A DNA stretch of 12,684 bases from DASUUR01 sp036373975 (GTDB lineage Bacteria; Patescibacteriota; Saccharimonadia; Saccharimonadales; Saccharimonadaceae): assembly GCA_036373975.1 (NCBI GenBank), contig DASUUR010000019.1:1-12684 (forward strand), given 5' to 3'. The notes beneath the pieces are model-generated. The model saw nothing but the letters and a program-made list of their open reading frames with translations, ran no database searches and was not told the origin of the DNA. Position numbers and translations under genes: made by a program. Below are positions 1-6,338 of this stretch, piece by piece (positions within the stretch are counted from its first letter, which is position 1; the number at the start of each line of letters is the position of its first letter).

Positions 1-913
1 CATTGCTGATATTAGGCGGCGAGCAGTTATGGCTGGGGCGAATGAGGTGCTAACTTATAGCTTTGTGCACGGTAAAATTCTTGAGCAAGCAGGCCAAGAT
101 GCTACACAGGCGTTCAAAATTACAAATGCGATAAGCCCGGATTTACAGTATTACAGACTAAGCCTACTACCCAGTCTTTTAAGTAAGGTTCGCCAAAATA
201 GCAAACAGGGCTATGACTCCTTTGCTCTCTTTGAGATTAACAAGGTGCATCAAAAAGATGTATTTGATGCGGACGAAATTGATGTACCTGCAGAATTCCA
301 TCACCTGGCGCTTACTGTGGCGCTATCGCCCAAGCGGGCAGCCGGGAAGGGTGACCCATATTATGAGGCAAAGTCCCTGCTTGAGTTCATTGTGCAATCC
401 GCTTTAAAATTCGTGCCCATTACCGAGGGCAAAGATGCTCTTTCGGCACCGTTTCAACCCGGACGCAGTGCCCATGTATTGCTGAACGGCAAAATAATTG
501 GTGTTGTCGGGGAGTATCGGGCTGCCGTTACAAAGGGATTCAAGCTGCCTGAATACGCCGCCGGCTTTGAGATTGACACTCGCTTGTTATTCAAGTACCG
601 CAACAAGAGCAAAACCTATACGGCTCCAGGCCGATTCCAGGGAACGGAGCAGGATATCTCGATTCAGGTTGCAGAGAACATAGCATACGAAGAGGTCATC
701 ACTGCCGTGGAGGGAGTACTACAAAATAGTCACTTGCTTTCCAGCGTTACACCGATTGACATATATGCCCCCGAGAACAACGCGACCAAAACAATTACTC
801 TACGAATTGCCTTGAGCGATAGCCAAAAAACCATCGCGACGAATGATGTTAAGCAATGCATTGAGCAAATTACTGCCGAGGTAACGACAAAGCTCAATGC
901 AAGAATCGTATAA
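1..913 (+). CDS. pheT: Phenylalanine--tRNA ligase beta subunit, C-terminal part (5' end outside window)
   Basis: This is the beta subunit of the alpha2beta2 enzyme that charges tRNA-Phe in the cytoplasm. The reading frame is open from base 2 without a start, so the gene begins upstream; the first ATG at base 29 is internal. The opening residues (RRRAVMAGANEVLTYSF) match the family's conserved region before the B6/B7 catalytic-like fold. The last ~95 residues form the FDX-ACB ferredoxin-fold anticodon-binding domain: a degenerate version of the usual 'PavrRDla' start (RFQGTEQDISIQV), then KTITLRIALSD and a closing helix ending KLNARIV. The end is at the expected place, so the C-terminus looks complete. 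The upstream neighbour is probably pheS (not visible). The TAA stop directly abuts a long inverted repeat. Identification is by family resemblance of the C-terminal domains and is fairly secure. Confidence 0.9.
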   Translation, partial: IADIRRRAVMAGANEVLTYSFVHGKILEQAGQDATQAFKITNAISPDLQYYRLSLLPSLLSKVRQNSKQGYDSFALFEINKVHQKDVFDADEIDVPAEFHHLALTVALSPKRAAGKGDPYYEAKSLLEFIVQSALKFVPITEGKDALSAPFQPGRSAHVLLNGKIIGVVGEYRAAVTKGFKLPEYAAGFEIDTRLLFKYRNKSKTYTAPGRFQGTEQDISIQVAENIAYEEVITAVEGVLQNSHLLSSVTPIDIYAPENNATKTITLRIALSDSQKTIATNDVKQCIEQITAEVTTKLNARIV

Positions 914-952
914 CGTATCTAGAAAAGTGAAATTTTCACTACTCTAGATACG
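914..952. repeat. Nested inverted repeat directly after pheT stop
   Basis: The outer arms are CGTATCTAGA (914-923) and TCTAGATACG (943-952), a perfect 10-bp match. Inside, AGTGAAA (926-932) faces TTTCACT (934-940); the innermost pair must stay open to form a loop. The arms are separated by a 2x2 internal mismatch. It begins on the base after the pheT stop and lies between two converging genes, so a bidirectional 3' hairpin or terminator is the simplest role. There is no T-tract on either side, so it is not a standard intrinsic terminator. Confidence 0.75.
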
Positions 953-964
953 TGGACAGAGGTG
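953..964 (+). repeat. 12-bp repeat complementary to the RBS of the small membrane gene (3'-flank copy)
   Basis: TGGACAGAGGTG here reappears as its exact reverse complement at 1235-1246. In the minus-strand transcript this copy reads CACCTCTGTCCA and lies ~35 nt past the stop codon, where it can base-pair with the ribosome binding site. A short CAGAG/CTCTG hairpin (957-970) overlaps it. Confidence 0.7.
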
Positions 965-998
965 GCTCTGCGCACGCATCGCCGCATGGCGTTTGGCG

Positions 999-1229
999 CT
1001 AGCCATAGAAACAGCCGCCAAGCAGAGTCATGTAGGCACCGATGATGCCACCAAGAACGGTGACAAGAATGTCGCTGATCTTCTGCTTGAACTTCCGCTT
1101 GACCAGCACGTGGATCACAATGCTGGCTACCAAGGGAATCAGCGAGAAGAAAAGAGCCGGCGCCCACTTGCCGGCCGACAGAACGAGGAAGCCAAACATT
1201 GCTCCCAAAACGAACTGCACGTACTTCAT
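999..1229 (-). CDS. Small membrane protein of unknown function (76 aa)
   Basis: I do not recognise a family. The predicted protein has three hydrophobic segments (about residues 4-20, 24-43 and 52-72), with a strongly basic loop KRKFKQK at 44-50 that should face the cytoplasm; the C-terminus is GGCFYG. I chose the ATG at 1229 because AGAGGTGAG lies just upstream as a Shine-Dalgarno; a TTG at 1247 would extend it by six residues but lies upstream of that site. Its own promoter (1296-1324) is divergent from the ABC transporter. Codon use differs from the neighbours: every lysine is AAG, and phenylalanine and isoleucine favour C-ending codons. Together with its isolation between housekeeping genes, this hints at an accessory gene. 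The Shine-Dalgarno region is perfectly complementary to sequence beyond the 3' end. Coding status is likely because of promoter, RBS and clean TM pattern, but not proven. Confidence 0.65.
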   Translation of the reverse strand: MKYVQFVLGAMFGFLVLSAGKWAPALFFSLIPLVASIVIHVLVKRKFKQKISDILVTVLGGIIGAYMTLLGGCFYG

Positions 1230-1234
1230 GGGCT

Positions 1235-1246
1235 CACCTCTGTCCA
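1235..1246 (-). promoter_or_regulatory. Shine-Dalgarno region of the small membrane gene; 5' partner of the 12-bp inverted repeat
   Basis: On the minus strand this reads TGGACAGAGGTG and contains the ribosome binding site AGAGGTG, 5 nt before the ATG at 1229. It is a perfect 12-bp complement of the 3' flank at 953-964, so the transcript could close on itself and hide the site. Confidence 0.65.
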
Positions 1247-1256
1247 ATTGTGTTGT

Positions 1257-1270
1257 GCTGCCGAAGCAGC
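1257..1270 (-). other. UUCG-tetraloop hairpin in the 5' leader of the small membrane gene
   Basis: On the minus strand the sequence is GCTGC-TTCG-GCAGC: a 5-bp perfect GC-rich stem closed by the unusually stable C(UUCG)G tetraloop. It lies in the ~60-nt leader between the predicted transcription start (~1290) and the Shine-Dalgarno site, with an AAGC/GCTT mini-stem just upstream. It may stabilise or shape the leader. Confidence 0.55.
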
Positions 1271-1295
1271 GCGCAAGCGGAATGCTTGTATACTA

Positions 1296-1324
1296 ATTAT
1301 ATAACAAATACTTAGATTATGCAA
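1296..1324 (-). promoter_or_regulatory. Promoter of the small membrane gene
   Basis: On the minus strand there is a perfect -10 TATAAT (1296-1301), a 17-bp spacer and a weak -35 TTGCAT (1319-1324). The predicted start is near 1290, giving a leader of about 60 nt. It is divergent from, and close to, the ABC transporter promoter. Confidence 0.55.
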
Positions 1325-1340
1325 GTAGGCTATTTTACCG

Positions 1341-1346
1341 TACAAT
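1341..1346 (+). promoter_or_regulatory. -10 box of the ABC transporter gene (leaderless candidate)
   Basis: TACAAT ends 7 nt before the GTG start at 1354, and no Shine-Dalgarno lies in between. Initiation at the usual distance would place the first transcribed base at or next to the start codon. No convincing -35 is visible. Confidence 0.45.
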
Positions 1347-1353
1347 AGCGGGT

Positions 1354-3135
1354 GTGAAAGACTTACTTACTACTCTCAGATACGCAAAGAACCTATGGCC
1401 ATATTATGTTGGCGTCACATGCTTTTCATTACTTATGGCCTTGACTGCTTTGGCAGTGCCTTTTGTTATTAAACTTTTGACCGACGTTATGGTCGCAATC
1501 GTAAACGGTTCTACTGCCGATATGACGACGGTTATTGGGCTGGCCCTTGCGTTATTCGGGTCCGACATGGCCAATACACTCTTTACCAACTGGGGCGGCT
1601 ACTTGGGTGATGTGATGAGCGCCAAACTTCGCAAGCAGCTTTCGGAGCGATACTACGAGCACCTCTTATCGTTACCGCAGACCTACTACGACAACGAACT
1701 GACGGGTCGAATAATCAACCGGCTTAACCGAACGATTGCTGAAGTTACCCAGTTTATGAATATTCTGGCTAATAACTTTTTCCAAATGATCTTAACAATC
1801 ATCCTAGGGCTAATCATCATTGGGATATATAGCTGGGAAATCGCACTACTGCTGCTGATTGTCTACCCTCTGTTTTTATGGCTCACCATGCTGACCAGTA
1901 AAAAGTGGCAGCGCTTGCAGGAAGAAAAGAACCTAGAGACGGATATTGCATGTGGCCGTTTTGCCGAGGTGGTCGCGCAGGTCAAGGTAGCTAAGAGTTA
2001 TGTTCAGGAAAAGATGGAGCTCTTGCACTTTACGAATCGTTTTGGCCGGACGATCGGGATAACACAGAAACAGTCGAGGCATTGGCACGTTATGGATATT
2101 GGTCGACGGACGGTTCTGGCCATTCTCTTTTTCGCTATGTTTGTGTTTCTATTTGTCGGCACCGCACAGCAACGCTTTACAATTGGTGAGATGGTGCTGA
2201 TGGTGCAATTGCTAGGCATGATGCGCATGCCAATATTTGGTATGAGCTTTATTGTTGATAATTTCCAGCGAGCCATAACCGGCTGTCGAGATTTCGCACA
2301 GGTTATGAAGCTTGACCCTGCTATTGCAGATAAGCCACAGGCAGTAGCGCTCACTGTTAATGAGGGGAGTATTAGCTATGCGGATATTGAGTTTGGTTAT
2401 AGCAAGGATAAGACTGTGCTTAATGACATTAGTTTTACGATTGGCGCCGGGAAGAAAGTAGCGCTTGTGGGTGAGAGCGGCGAAGGCAAGAGCACACTAG
2501 CTAACCTGTTGCTTAGGCTGTACGAGCCAACAAAAGGTGCCATTACCATAGATGGCCAAAACATCGCTGATGTTACTCAGGCGAGCCTACGTAATGCTAT
2601 CGCGGTTGTATTTCAGGAGCCGGCGCTTTTTAGCGGTACAATTCGCGAAAACATCGCCTATGGACTAAGTGATGTAACCGATGAAGCAGTGCAGGCTGCC
2701 GCGGTTGCTGCAAATGCGCATGATTTCATATCAAAGCTAGAACAGGGCTATGACACCGAAATTGGCGAACGAGGGCTCAAACTTTCAGGCGGACAAAAGC
2801 AGCGCATAGCAATCGCAAGGGCAATCGCAAAGAACGCGCCCATCCTTATACTCGATGAGGCAACGAGTAGTTTAGATAGCAGAGCTGAAGCGCAAGTACA
2901 AGAGGCGCTCGACCGGCTTATGGAGGGTCGAACAACGCTTATTATCGCCCATCGTTTGAGTACCATTGCGCATGTTGACACGATCATTACTTTAAAGGGT
3001 GGTCGTATCGACGAGGTCGGCGCACCTTCTGAACTTGCAGATACGGGTGGTATCTACAGCCAATTATTGCAGTTACAGATGGGCGCACCTGAATTGGCCA
3101 AGAAGAAACTTAAGGCATTTGATATAGCCGCTTGA
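1354..3135 (+). CDS. ABC exporter half-transporter (MsbA/MdlB type), fused membrane and ATPase domains
   Basis: ATP-driven export protein, expected to dimerise in the membrane. Residues ~15-310 form the type I exporter membrane domain with about six hydrophobic helices (among them TCFSLLMALTALAVPFVI and the MILTIILGLIIIGIYSW pair). Residues ~340-593 form the ATPase, with every motif intact: Walker A GESGEGKST (373-381), Q-loop VFQEPALFSGTIREN, signature LSGGQKQR (477-484), Walker B ILILDE with Asp501 and catalytic Glu502, and the H-loop His533. Length is normal for the family. The substrate (lipid, peptide or drug) cannot be told from sequence. The start is GTG with no ribosome binding site but a -10 box 7 nt upstream, suggesting a leaderless message. 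It stands alone, with fkpA-like and redox genes behind it under their own promoters. The stop codon is TGA. Confidence 0.93.
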   Translation: MKDLLTTLRYAKNLWPYYVGVTCFSLLMALTALAVPFVIKLLTDVMVAIVNGSTADMTTVIGLALALFGSDMANTLFTNWGGYLGDVMSAKLRKQLSERYYEHLLSLPQTYYDNELTGRIINRLNRTIAEVTQFMNILANNFFQMILTIILGLIIIGIYSWEIALLLLIVYPLFLWLTMLTSKKWQRLQEEKNLETDIACGRFAEVVAQVKVAKSYVQEKMELLHFTNRFGRTIGITQKQSRHWHVMDIGRRTVLAILFFAMFVFLFVGTAQQRFTIGEMVLMVQLLGMMRMPIFGMSFIVDNFQRAITGCRDFAQVMKLDPAIADKPQAVALTVNEGSISYADIEFGYSKDKTVLNDISFTIGAGKKVALVGESGEGKSTLANLLLRLYEPTKGAITIDGQNIADVTQASLRNAIAVVFQEPALFSGTIRENIAYGLSDVTDEAVQAAAVAANAHDFISKLEQGYDTEIGERGLKLSGGQKQRIAIARAIAKNAPILILDEATSSLDSRAEAQVQEALDRLMEGRTTLIIAHRLSTIAHVDTIITLKGGRIDEVGAPSELADTGGIYSQLLQLQMGAPELAKKKLKAFDIAA

Positions 3136-3150
3136 TGCTCGACAAGCATC
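3134..3150 (+). other. Small hairpin at the ABC transporter stop codon
   Basis: GATGC (3134-3138) and GCATC (3146-3150) form a 5-bp stem with a 7-nt loop, beginning inside the TGA stop. No T-run follows, so any termination role is weak; it also overlaps the -35 of the following promoter. Confidence 0.3.
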
Positions 3151-3168
3151 TGATACGAGTGCTATAGT
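3139..3168 (+). promoter_or_regulatory. Promoter of the FKBP gene (extended -10)
   Basis: The -35 is TCGACA (3139-3144), the spacer is 18 bp, and the -10 is TATAGT (3163-3168), preceded by TGC to give an extended -10 element. The leader is ~23 nt and carries a strong Shine-Dalgarno AAGGAGG (3188-3194). Confidence 0.6.
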
Positions 3169-3197
3169 AGAGCTAGTTTGAGTATGTAAGGAGGGGT

Positions 3198-3743
3198 ATG
3201 AATACGAGCCGCGCACAGCGTATTGGCATCTGGATAATCGCTATTGTTATGTTTGTTGGTTCAATTGGGACGTATTTCTTGGTCATTATTGCCAACGAAA
3301 ACCAAAATCGGCAAGCCCAAGAGCTGCAAAAGGAGCAAAAACGCGCCGAAGAGCGCCAGAAAAAGGCCGCAGAGGCGCTACCGGGGTACAAAGCCGAAGC
3401 ATTTGATGCCAAAACGGTCAAAGAGCTAAAGAAAGAAGATCTCAAGCAGGGTACTGGCAAGGAAGTGGAGTCTGGCTCTGCAATTGAGGCGAACTATTTT
3501 GGTTGGCTACCAAACGGCAAAATATTTGACAGTACCAACCGGGGTGGGGATGTCGAGCCTGTAGGCTTCTCGCTGTTGGGGGTAATTGCTGGCTGGACCG
3601 AGGGCTTGGTTGGAGTAAAAGAAGGCGGAGTGCGCAAGCTCACCATTCCTGCCGATAAGGCATATGGCAAGCAGGGCTCCTCAAGCATTCCACCCAATAC
3701 GCCACTTATGTTTATTGTTGAAGTGAAAAAAGTAGCCTCATAA
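3198..3743 (+). CDS. Membrane-anchored FKBP-type peptidyl-prolyl cis-trans isomerase
   Basis: Prolyl isomerase and probable foldase for exported proteins. Residues 10-32 are one hydrophobic segment that looks like an uncleaved signal anchor, so the catalytic part should lie outside the membrane. Residues 34-60 are rich in Gln, Lys and Glu and read as a coiled coil. The FKBP domain spans ~78-180 with the family's pocket residues in place: Tyr100, Phe110-Asp111 (KIFDST), Val129-Ile130, Trp133 (AGWTEG) and Tyr156 (KAYG), then IPPNTPLMFIVEV. Start: ATG behind AAGGAGG at close spacing. It has its own promoter and stands between the ABC exporter and the redox pair, which fits a cell-envelope protein-folding neighbourhood, although co-transcription is not shown. 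The one-domain, N-terminally anchored layout is simpler than the dimeric FkpA type. Family assignment is secure; location is inferred. Confidence 0.92.
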   Translation: MNTSRAQRIGIWIIAIVMFVGSIGTYFLVIIANENQNRQAQELQKEQKRAEERQKKAAEALPGYKAEAFDAKTVKELKKEDLKQGTGKEVESGSAIEANYFGWLPNGKIFDSTNRGGDVEPVGFSLLGVIAGWTEGLVGVKEGGVRKLTIPADKAYGKQGSSSIPPNTPLMFIVEVKKVAS

Positions 3744-3758
3744 ACACATATAGCGCAC

Positions 3759-3787
3759 TGTACATATTCTTGTACACCATATATACT
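3759..3787 (+). promoter_or_regulatory. Promoter with paired TGTACA boxes upstream of the redoxin gene
   Basis: The -10 TATACT (3782-3787) is 17 bp from TGTACA (3759-3764), a 4/6 match to the -35. A second TGTACA sits at 3771-3776 inside the spacer. Each box is self-palindromic and the two are 12 bp apart, so a dimeric regulator could bind over the promoter. The leader has AAGGGGA-type Shine-Dalgarno sequence before the ATG at 3825. Confidence 0.5.
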
Positions 3788-3824
3788 GTATTGAGAACTA
3801 GCAAAAACAAAAGGGGAAGAGCTT

Positions 3825-4073
3825 ATGGCCAAAGATATTACGATCTACACAACTACTACCTGCGCATCTTGCAAGACGGTCAAGCAGTGGCTAACAAGTA
3901 AGGGCTATGAATACTCAGTGGTTAATCTCGACGACGATGTCGAGGAGCGCCAGCGTATCATTGCTTTAACCGGTCGCATGGAGGTGCCAGTAACGATTGT
4001 CAGTGACGGTGATCAACGCTCTATTACTGTAGGTTGGAAGCCGGGTGAAATTGCTGCGGCATTGAGCGCGTAA
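3825..4073 (+). CDS. Glutaredoxin-like (NrdH/redoxin type) small thiol-disulfide protein
   Basis: Small cytoplasmic dithiol carrier of the thioredoxin fold (82 aa, normal for glutaredoxin/NrdH). The fold starts DITIYTTTTC, the redox pair is Cys13-Ala-Ser-Cys16, the cis-proline is Pro55 in MEVPVTIV, and the closing GWKPGEI segment corresponds to the usual G(W/F)xP end of NrdH-like redoxins. No glutathione genes are seen, and the reductase gene follows after only 2 bp, so it is most likely reduced by that enzyme rather than by glutathione. The natural targets (ribonucleotide reductase, other disulfides) are not visible here. A true thioredoxin is excluded by the short length and lack of WCGPC. 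Expression seems to depend on the TGTACA-bearing promoter just upstream. Confidence 0.85.
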   Translation: MAKDITIYTTTTCASCKTVKQWLTSKGYEYSVVNLDDDVEERQRIIALTGRMEVPVTIVSDGDQRSITVGWKPGEIAAALSA

Positions 4074-4075
4074 TT

Positions 4076-5044
4076 ATGGCGACTCCTCAACACGATGTCA
4101 TTATGATTGGCGCAGGGCCTAGCGCACTAGCCGCTGCAGTGTACACGACCCGTGAAGATATTGATACTTTGATCATTGAAAAAGGTGCGATTGGAGGACT
4201 GGCTGCTATAACCGATGTCGTTGATAACTACCCTGGCTTTGCCGAAGGGGTGGGCGGGCTCGAACTGGCCGACCGACTCCAGGCCCAGGCAGAGCGATTT
4301 GGCGCGAAAATCGAGTTCGGAGAAGTTAAATCGATCGAAGATAAAGGCGACTATAAACTTGTCGTGACAACTGATGGTGAACTGAAAGCAAAAGCCGTAC
4401 TGATTGCAACCGGGAGCGAATACAAGAAGCTAGGTATTGCTGGCGAACAAGAATACTATGGCCGAGGGGTCCACTACTGTGCGACCTGTGATGGAGCGTT
4501 TTATCGAGACAAGCGGCTGGTCGTTGTGGGTGGCGGCAACTCTGCAGTGCAGGAGACACTGTTCCTAACCCGCTATGCGTCGCATATTGATATGCTTGTA
4601 CGCAGCGAGCTTAGCGCAAGTGATGTTCTGCAGCGTGATCTCCAGAAATACGTTAGTGAAGGCAAAGTGACGGTACACCTTGCGACTACAACTGATGAGA
4701 TCCATGGCGCGGAAGGAAAAGTAACCTCGGTTACTATAACTAAAAACGGCACTAAAGGGTCTATTGAGACTGACGGTGTATTTGTGTTTATTGGCCTAAA
4801 GCCAACGACGCAGTTCCTTGAGAACAGTAAAATAACACTCGATGAGCAGGGTTTTATTGTAACGGATAAACATCTGATGACATCTGTACCGGGGATATTT
4901 GCAAGCGGCGATGTCCGTAGCGGCGCGACCATGCAGATTGCAAGTGCGGTAGGCGAGGGCGCGACGGCTGCTCTTAGTATCCGTGAGTATCTTGAAGGCC
5001 GCTTGGTTAGTGATACCGATGCCAACTTTACGAAAACTTATTAG
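4076..5044 (+). CDS. trxB: Thioredoxin reductase-like flavoprotein
   Basis: FAD-dependent disulfide reductase, expected to pass electrons to the redoxin encoded 2 bp upstream. Length (322 aa) is standard. The FAD site is GAGPSALAAA (12-21), the redox-active pair is Cys135-Ala-Thr-Cys138-Asp, the pyridine-nucleotide loop is GGGNSAVQE (152-160), and the second FAD motif is IFASGDV (Asp289). An oddity: the usual HRRxxxR stretch, which holds the 2'-phosphate of NADPH, reads VRSELSAS (175-182). Only the first arginine is kept, so the electron donor may not be NADPH. Start: the ATG has no clear Shine-Dalgarno, so translation is probably coupled to the upstream gene. Its last 17 bp overlap the 3' end of the convergent phosphodiesterase gene. 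The family is clear; donor and partner are inferred. Confidence 0.9.
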   Translation: MATPQHDVIMIGAGPSALAAAVYTTREDIDTLIIEKGAIGGLAAITDVVDNYPGFAEGVGGLELADRLQAQAERFGAKIEFGEVKSIEDKGDYKLVVTTDGELKAKAVLIATGSEYKKLGIAGEQEYYGRGVHYCATCDGAFYRDKRLVVVGGGNSAVQETLFLTRYASHIDMLVRSELSASDVLQRDLQKYVSEGKVTVHLATTTDEIHGAEGKVTSVTITKNGTKGSIETDGVFVFIGLKPTTQFLENSKITLDEQGFIVTDKHLMTSVPGIFASGDVRSGATMQIASAVGEGATAALSIREYLEGRLVSDTDANFTKTY

Positions 5045-5708
5045 GAAAGTCGGTAACGATACCGTCGATGCCTTTTTGGGCTAACCCTTTGACTGCTTCT
5101 GGGCGGTTTACAGTATAAACGTATATAAATAATCCAAGGCGCTTGGCGACTTCGATTGCCAGATTGGTAACGCGTAGCCGATGGAAACCAACGGCGGCTA
5201 AGCGGAGTTGGCGCTCGTAAGCCACAAACGATAATGAGTTAACTGAATGTAGCATTGCCAGTTGCGCTTTCGGCACGAGCTTACGGATTTTTTGTAATAT
5301 GCGTACCGAGAAAGAGGAAAACATGATTGCGTCCCAGTCGCTTGGCTTCTTGATGTATTTTTGCTGGATGAGCGTAAGGGTTGGTCCAACGGCGCTGGTG
5401 TGTTTTATCTCAATATTTAGCATAACGGTGCCAAAAGTTTCTTTAAGCGCTTCATCGAGTGTTACGACCGGCCGGTCGCTCCCGGCATGCTGACGTCGCA
5501 ATTCACTCAGGGTAAGGCGACGCACGAGACTCATTTTCTTGTGGGTACGGAATGTGTGGAAATCGTGGCTAAGGATGGGCACGTTATCTTTGGTGACGCG
5601 GATGTCGAATTCGATCATGTCGGCACCGGCCTGATACCCGGCGCGGATTGCTGCAATAGTATTTTCGGGCTTTAGTCCAGCGGCACCTCTGTGGCTAATT
5701 ATTATCAT
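5028..5708 (-). CDS. Glycerophosphodiester phosphodiesterase family protein
   Basis: Predicted TIM-barrel hydrolase that cleaves glycerophosphodiesters to glycerol 3-phosphate and an alcohol, probably in lipid salvage. All catalytic motifs are present: HRG (His6, SHRGAAGLKPENT), Glu33 and Asp35 in MIEFDIRVT, His48 in LSHD, and Glu100/Lys102 in LNIEIKH; the end is DGIVTDFP. From the ATG at 5708 the protein is 226 aa, normal for short cytoplasmic members, and begins directly with the first barrel strand; no signal peptide is seen. A longer frame reaches back to 5882 but runs into the pyrophosphatase gene, so I rejected that start. An extended -10 (TGgTACACT) ends 6 nt before the ATG and no Shine-Dalgarno is present, which suggests a leaderless message. 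It is convergent with trxB and overlaps it by 17 bp. Confidence 0.9.
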   Translation of the reverse strand: MIIISHRGAAGLKPENTIAAIRAGYQAGADMIEFDIRVTKDNVPILSHDFHTFRTHKKMSLVRRLTLSELRRQHAGSDRPVVTLDEALKETFGTVMLNIEIKHTSAVGPTLTLIQQKYIKKPSDWDAIMFSSFSVRILQKIRKLVPKAQLAMLHSVNSLSFVAYERQLRLAAVGFHRLRVTNLAIEVAKRLGLFIYVYTVNRPEAVKGLAQKGIDGIVTDFPNKFS

Positions 5709-5714
5709 AGTCCC

Positions 5715-5723
5715 AGTGTACCA
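5715..5723 (-). promoter_or_regulatory. Extended -10 of the phosphodiesterase gene (leaderless candidate)
   Basis: On the minus strand the sequence is TGG-TACACT; exactly 6 nt separate the hexamer from the ATG at 5708. This spacing would put the transcription start on the start codon itself. Confidence 0.4.
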
Positions 5724-5727
5724 GACG

Positions 5728-5756
5728 TGGTCAAGCGACTTGGTATGGGGTATACT
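5728..5756 (+). promoter_or_regulatory. Promoter of the pyrophosphatase gene
   Basis: The -35 is TGGTCA (5728-5733, 4/6), the spacer is 17 bp and the -10 is TATACT (5751-5756). The predicted start is ~5763, followed by a strong Shine-Dalgarno AAGGAG (5782-5787) 5 nt before the ATG. It is divergent from, and nearly touching, the phosphodiesterase promoter. Confidence 0.55.
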
Positions 5757-5792
5757 TTCAAGCAGATGCAAGAGTAAAGCTAAGGAGATCAT

Positions 5793-6320
5793 ATGGCTGA
5801 TTTTAATAAAATTCTTACCCCTGGTGCTGTTGATGATGGCTTCATCAATGTTGTTATCGAGATCCCTAAGGGCAGTTCGCACAAGATTGAATGGAATCGT
5901 GAGCTTGCTGTAATGCAGCTGGACCGCGTTGAGCCAGCGATCTTTGCAAAACCAACAAACTATGGCTTTATCCCACAGACGCTTGATGAAGACGGCGACG
6001 AGCTGGATGTCTTACTTGTGACCGATGAGCCACTACCAACGGGTGTCTTTTTGGAAGCAAAAATTATTGGAGTGATGAAGTTCGAAGATGATGGCGAAGT
6101 TGATGACAAGATTGTAGCTGTGCCTACTGATGATCGGAATACTGGCAACCGGATTCAGAGCCTTGCAGATATTGCGCAACTGGTAAAGCAACTTGAAAAC
6201 CATTTTAATCACTACAAAGATCTTAAAAAGCCCGGTACAACTGTGGTAAAGAGTTGGGGTGATATTGCCGAAGCGAAGGCTGTGGTCCACGAATCAATCG
6301 AACGCTGGAATAACCAATAG
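5793..6320 (+). CDS. ppa: Inorganic pyrophosphatase (family I)
   Basis: Soluble Mg-dependent enzyme that splits pyrophosphate released by nucleotide, tRNA-charging and polymer synthesis, pulling those reactions forward. At 175 aa it is the usual bacterial length. Visible family marks: VIEIPKGSSHKIEWN (residues 21-35, Lys31 and Glu33), LDR (43-45), NYGFIPQT (56-63), the signature DGDELDV (67-73) with metal-binding Asp67, Asp69 and Asp72, and the second metal cluster GEVDDKI with Asp104, Asp105 and Lys106. The residue before the conserved P-x-N-Y-G is lysine instead of the common tyrosine, a minor change. It has its own promoter and a textbook Shine-Dalgarno, and ends in a hairpin terminator shared with the convergent downstream gene. 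Identification is secure. Confidence 0.96.
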   Translation: MADFNKILTPGAVDDGFINVVIEIPKGSSHKIEWNRELAVMQLDRVEPAIFAKPTNYGFIPQTLDEDGDELDVLLVTDEPLPTGVFLEAKIIGVMKFEDDGEVDDKIVAVPTDDRNTGNRIQSLADIAQLVKQLENHFNHYKDLKKPGTTVVKSWGDIAEAKAVVHESIERWNNQ

Positions 6321-6338
6321 TAAAAACTTAGAAGATAT

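Noticed and set aside
1229..1247. TTG start at 1247 for the small membrane gene
   Set aside because: It lies upstream of the Shine-Dalgarno that fits the ATG at 1229.
993..1304. Plus-strand ORFs across the small membrane gene (993-1304, 1042-1296)
   Set aside because: Their products are hydrophilic and compositionally odd, with no RBS; they mirror the minus-strand gene that has promoter, RBS and membrane segments.
5028..5882. Longer 284-aa version of the phosphodiesterase
   Set aside because: The extra N-terminus overlaps the pyrophosphatase gene and its promoter; the family's first strand begins at the ATG at 5708.
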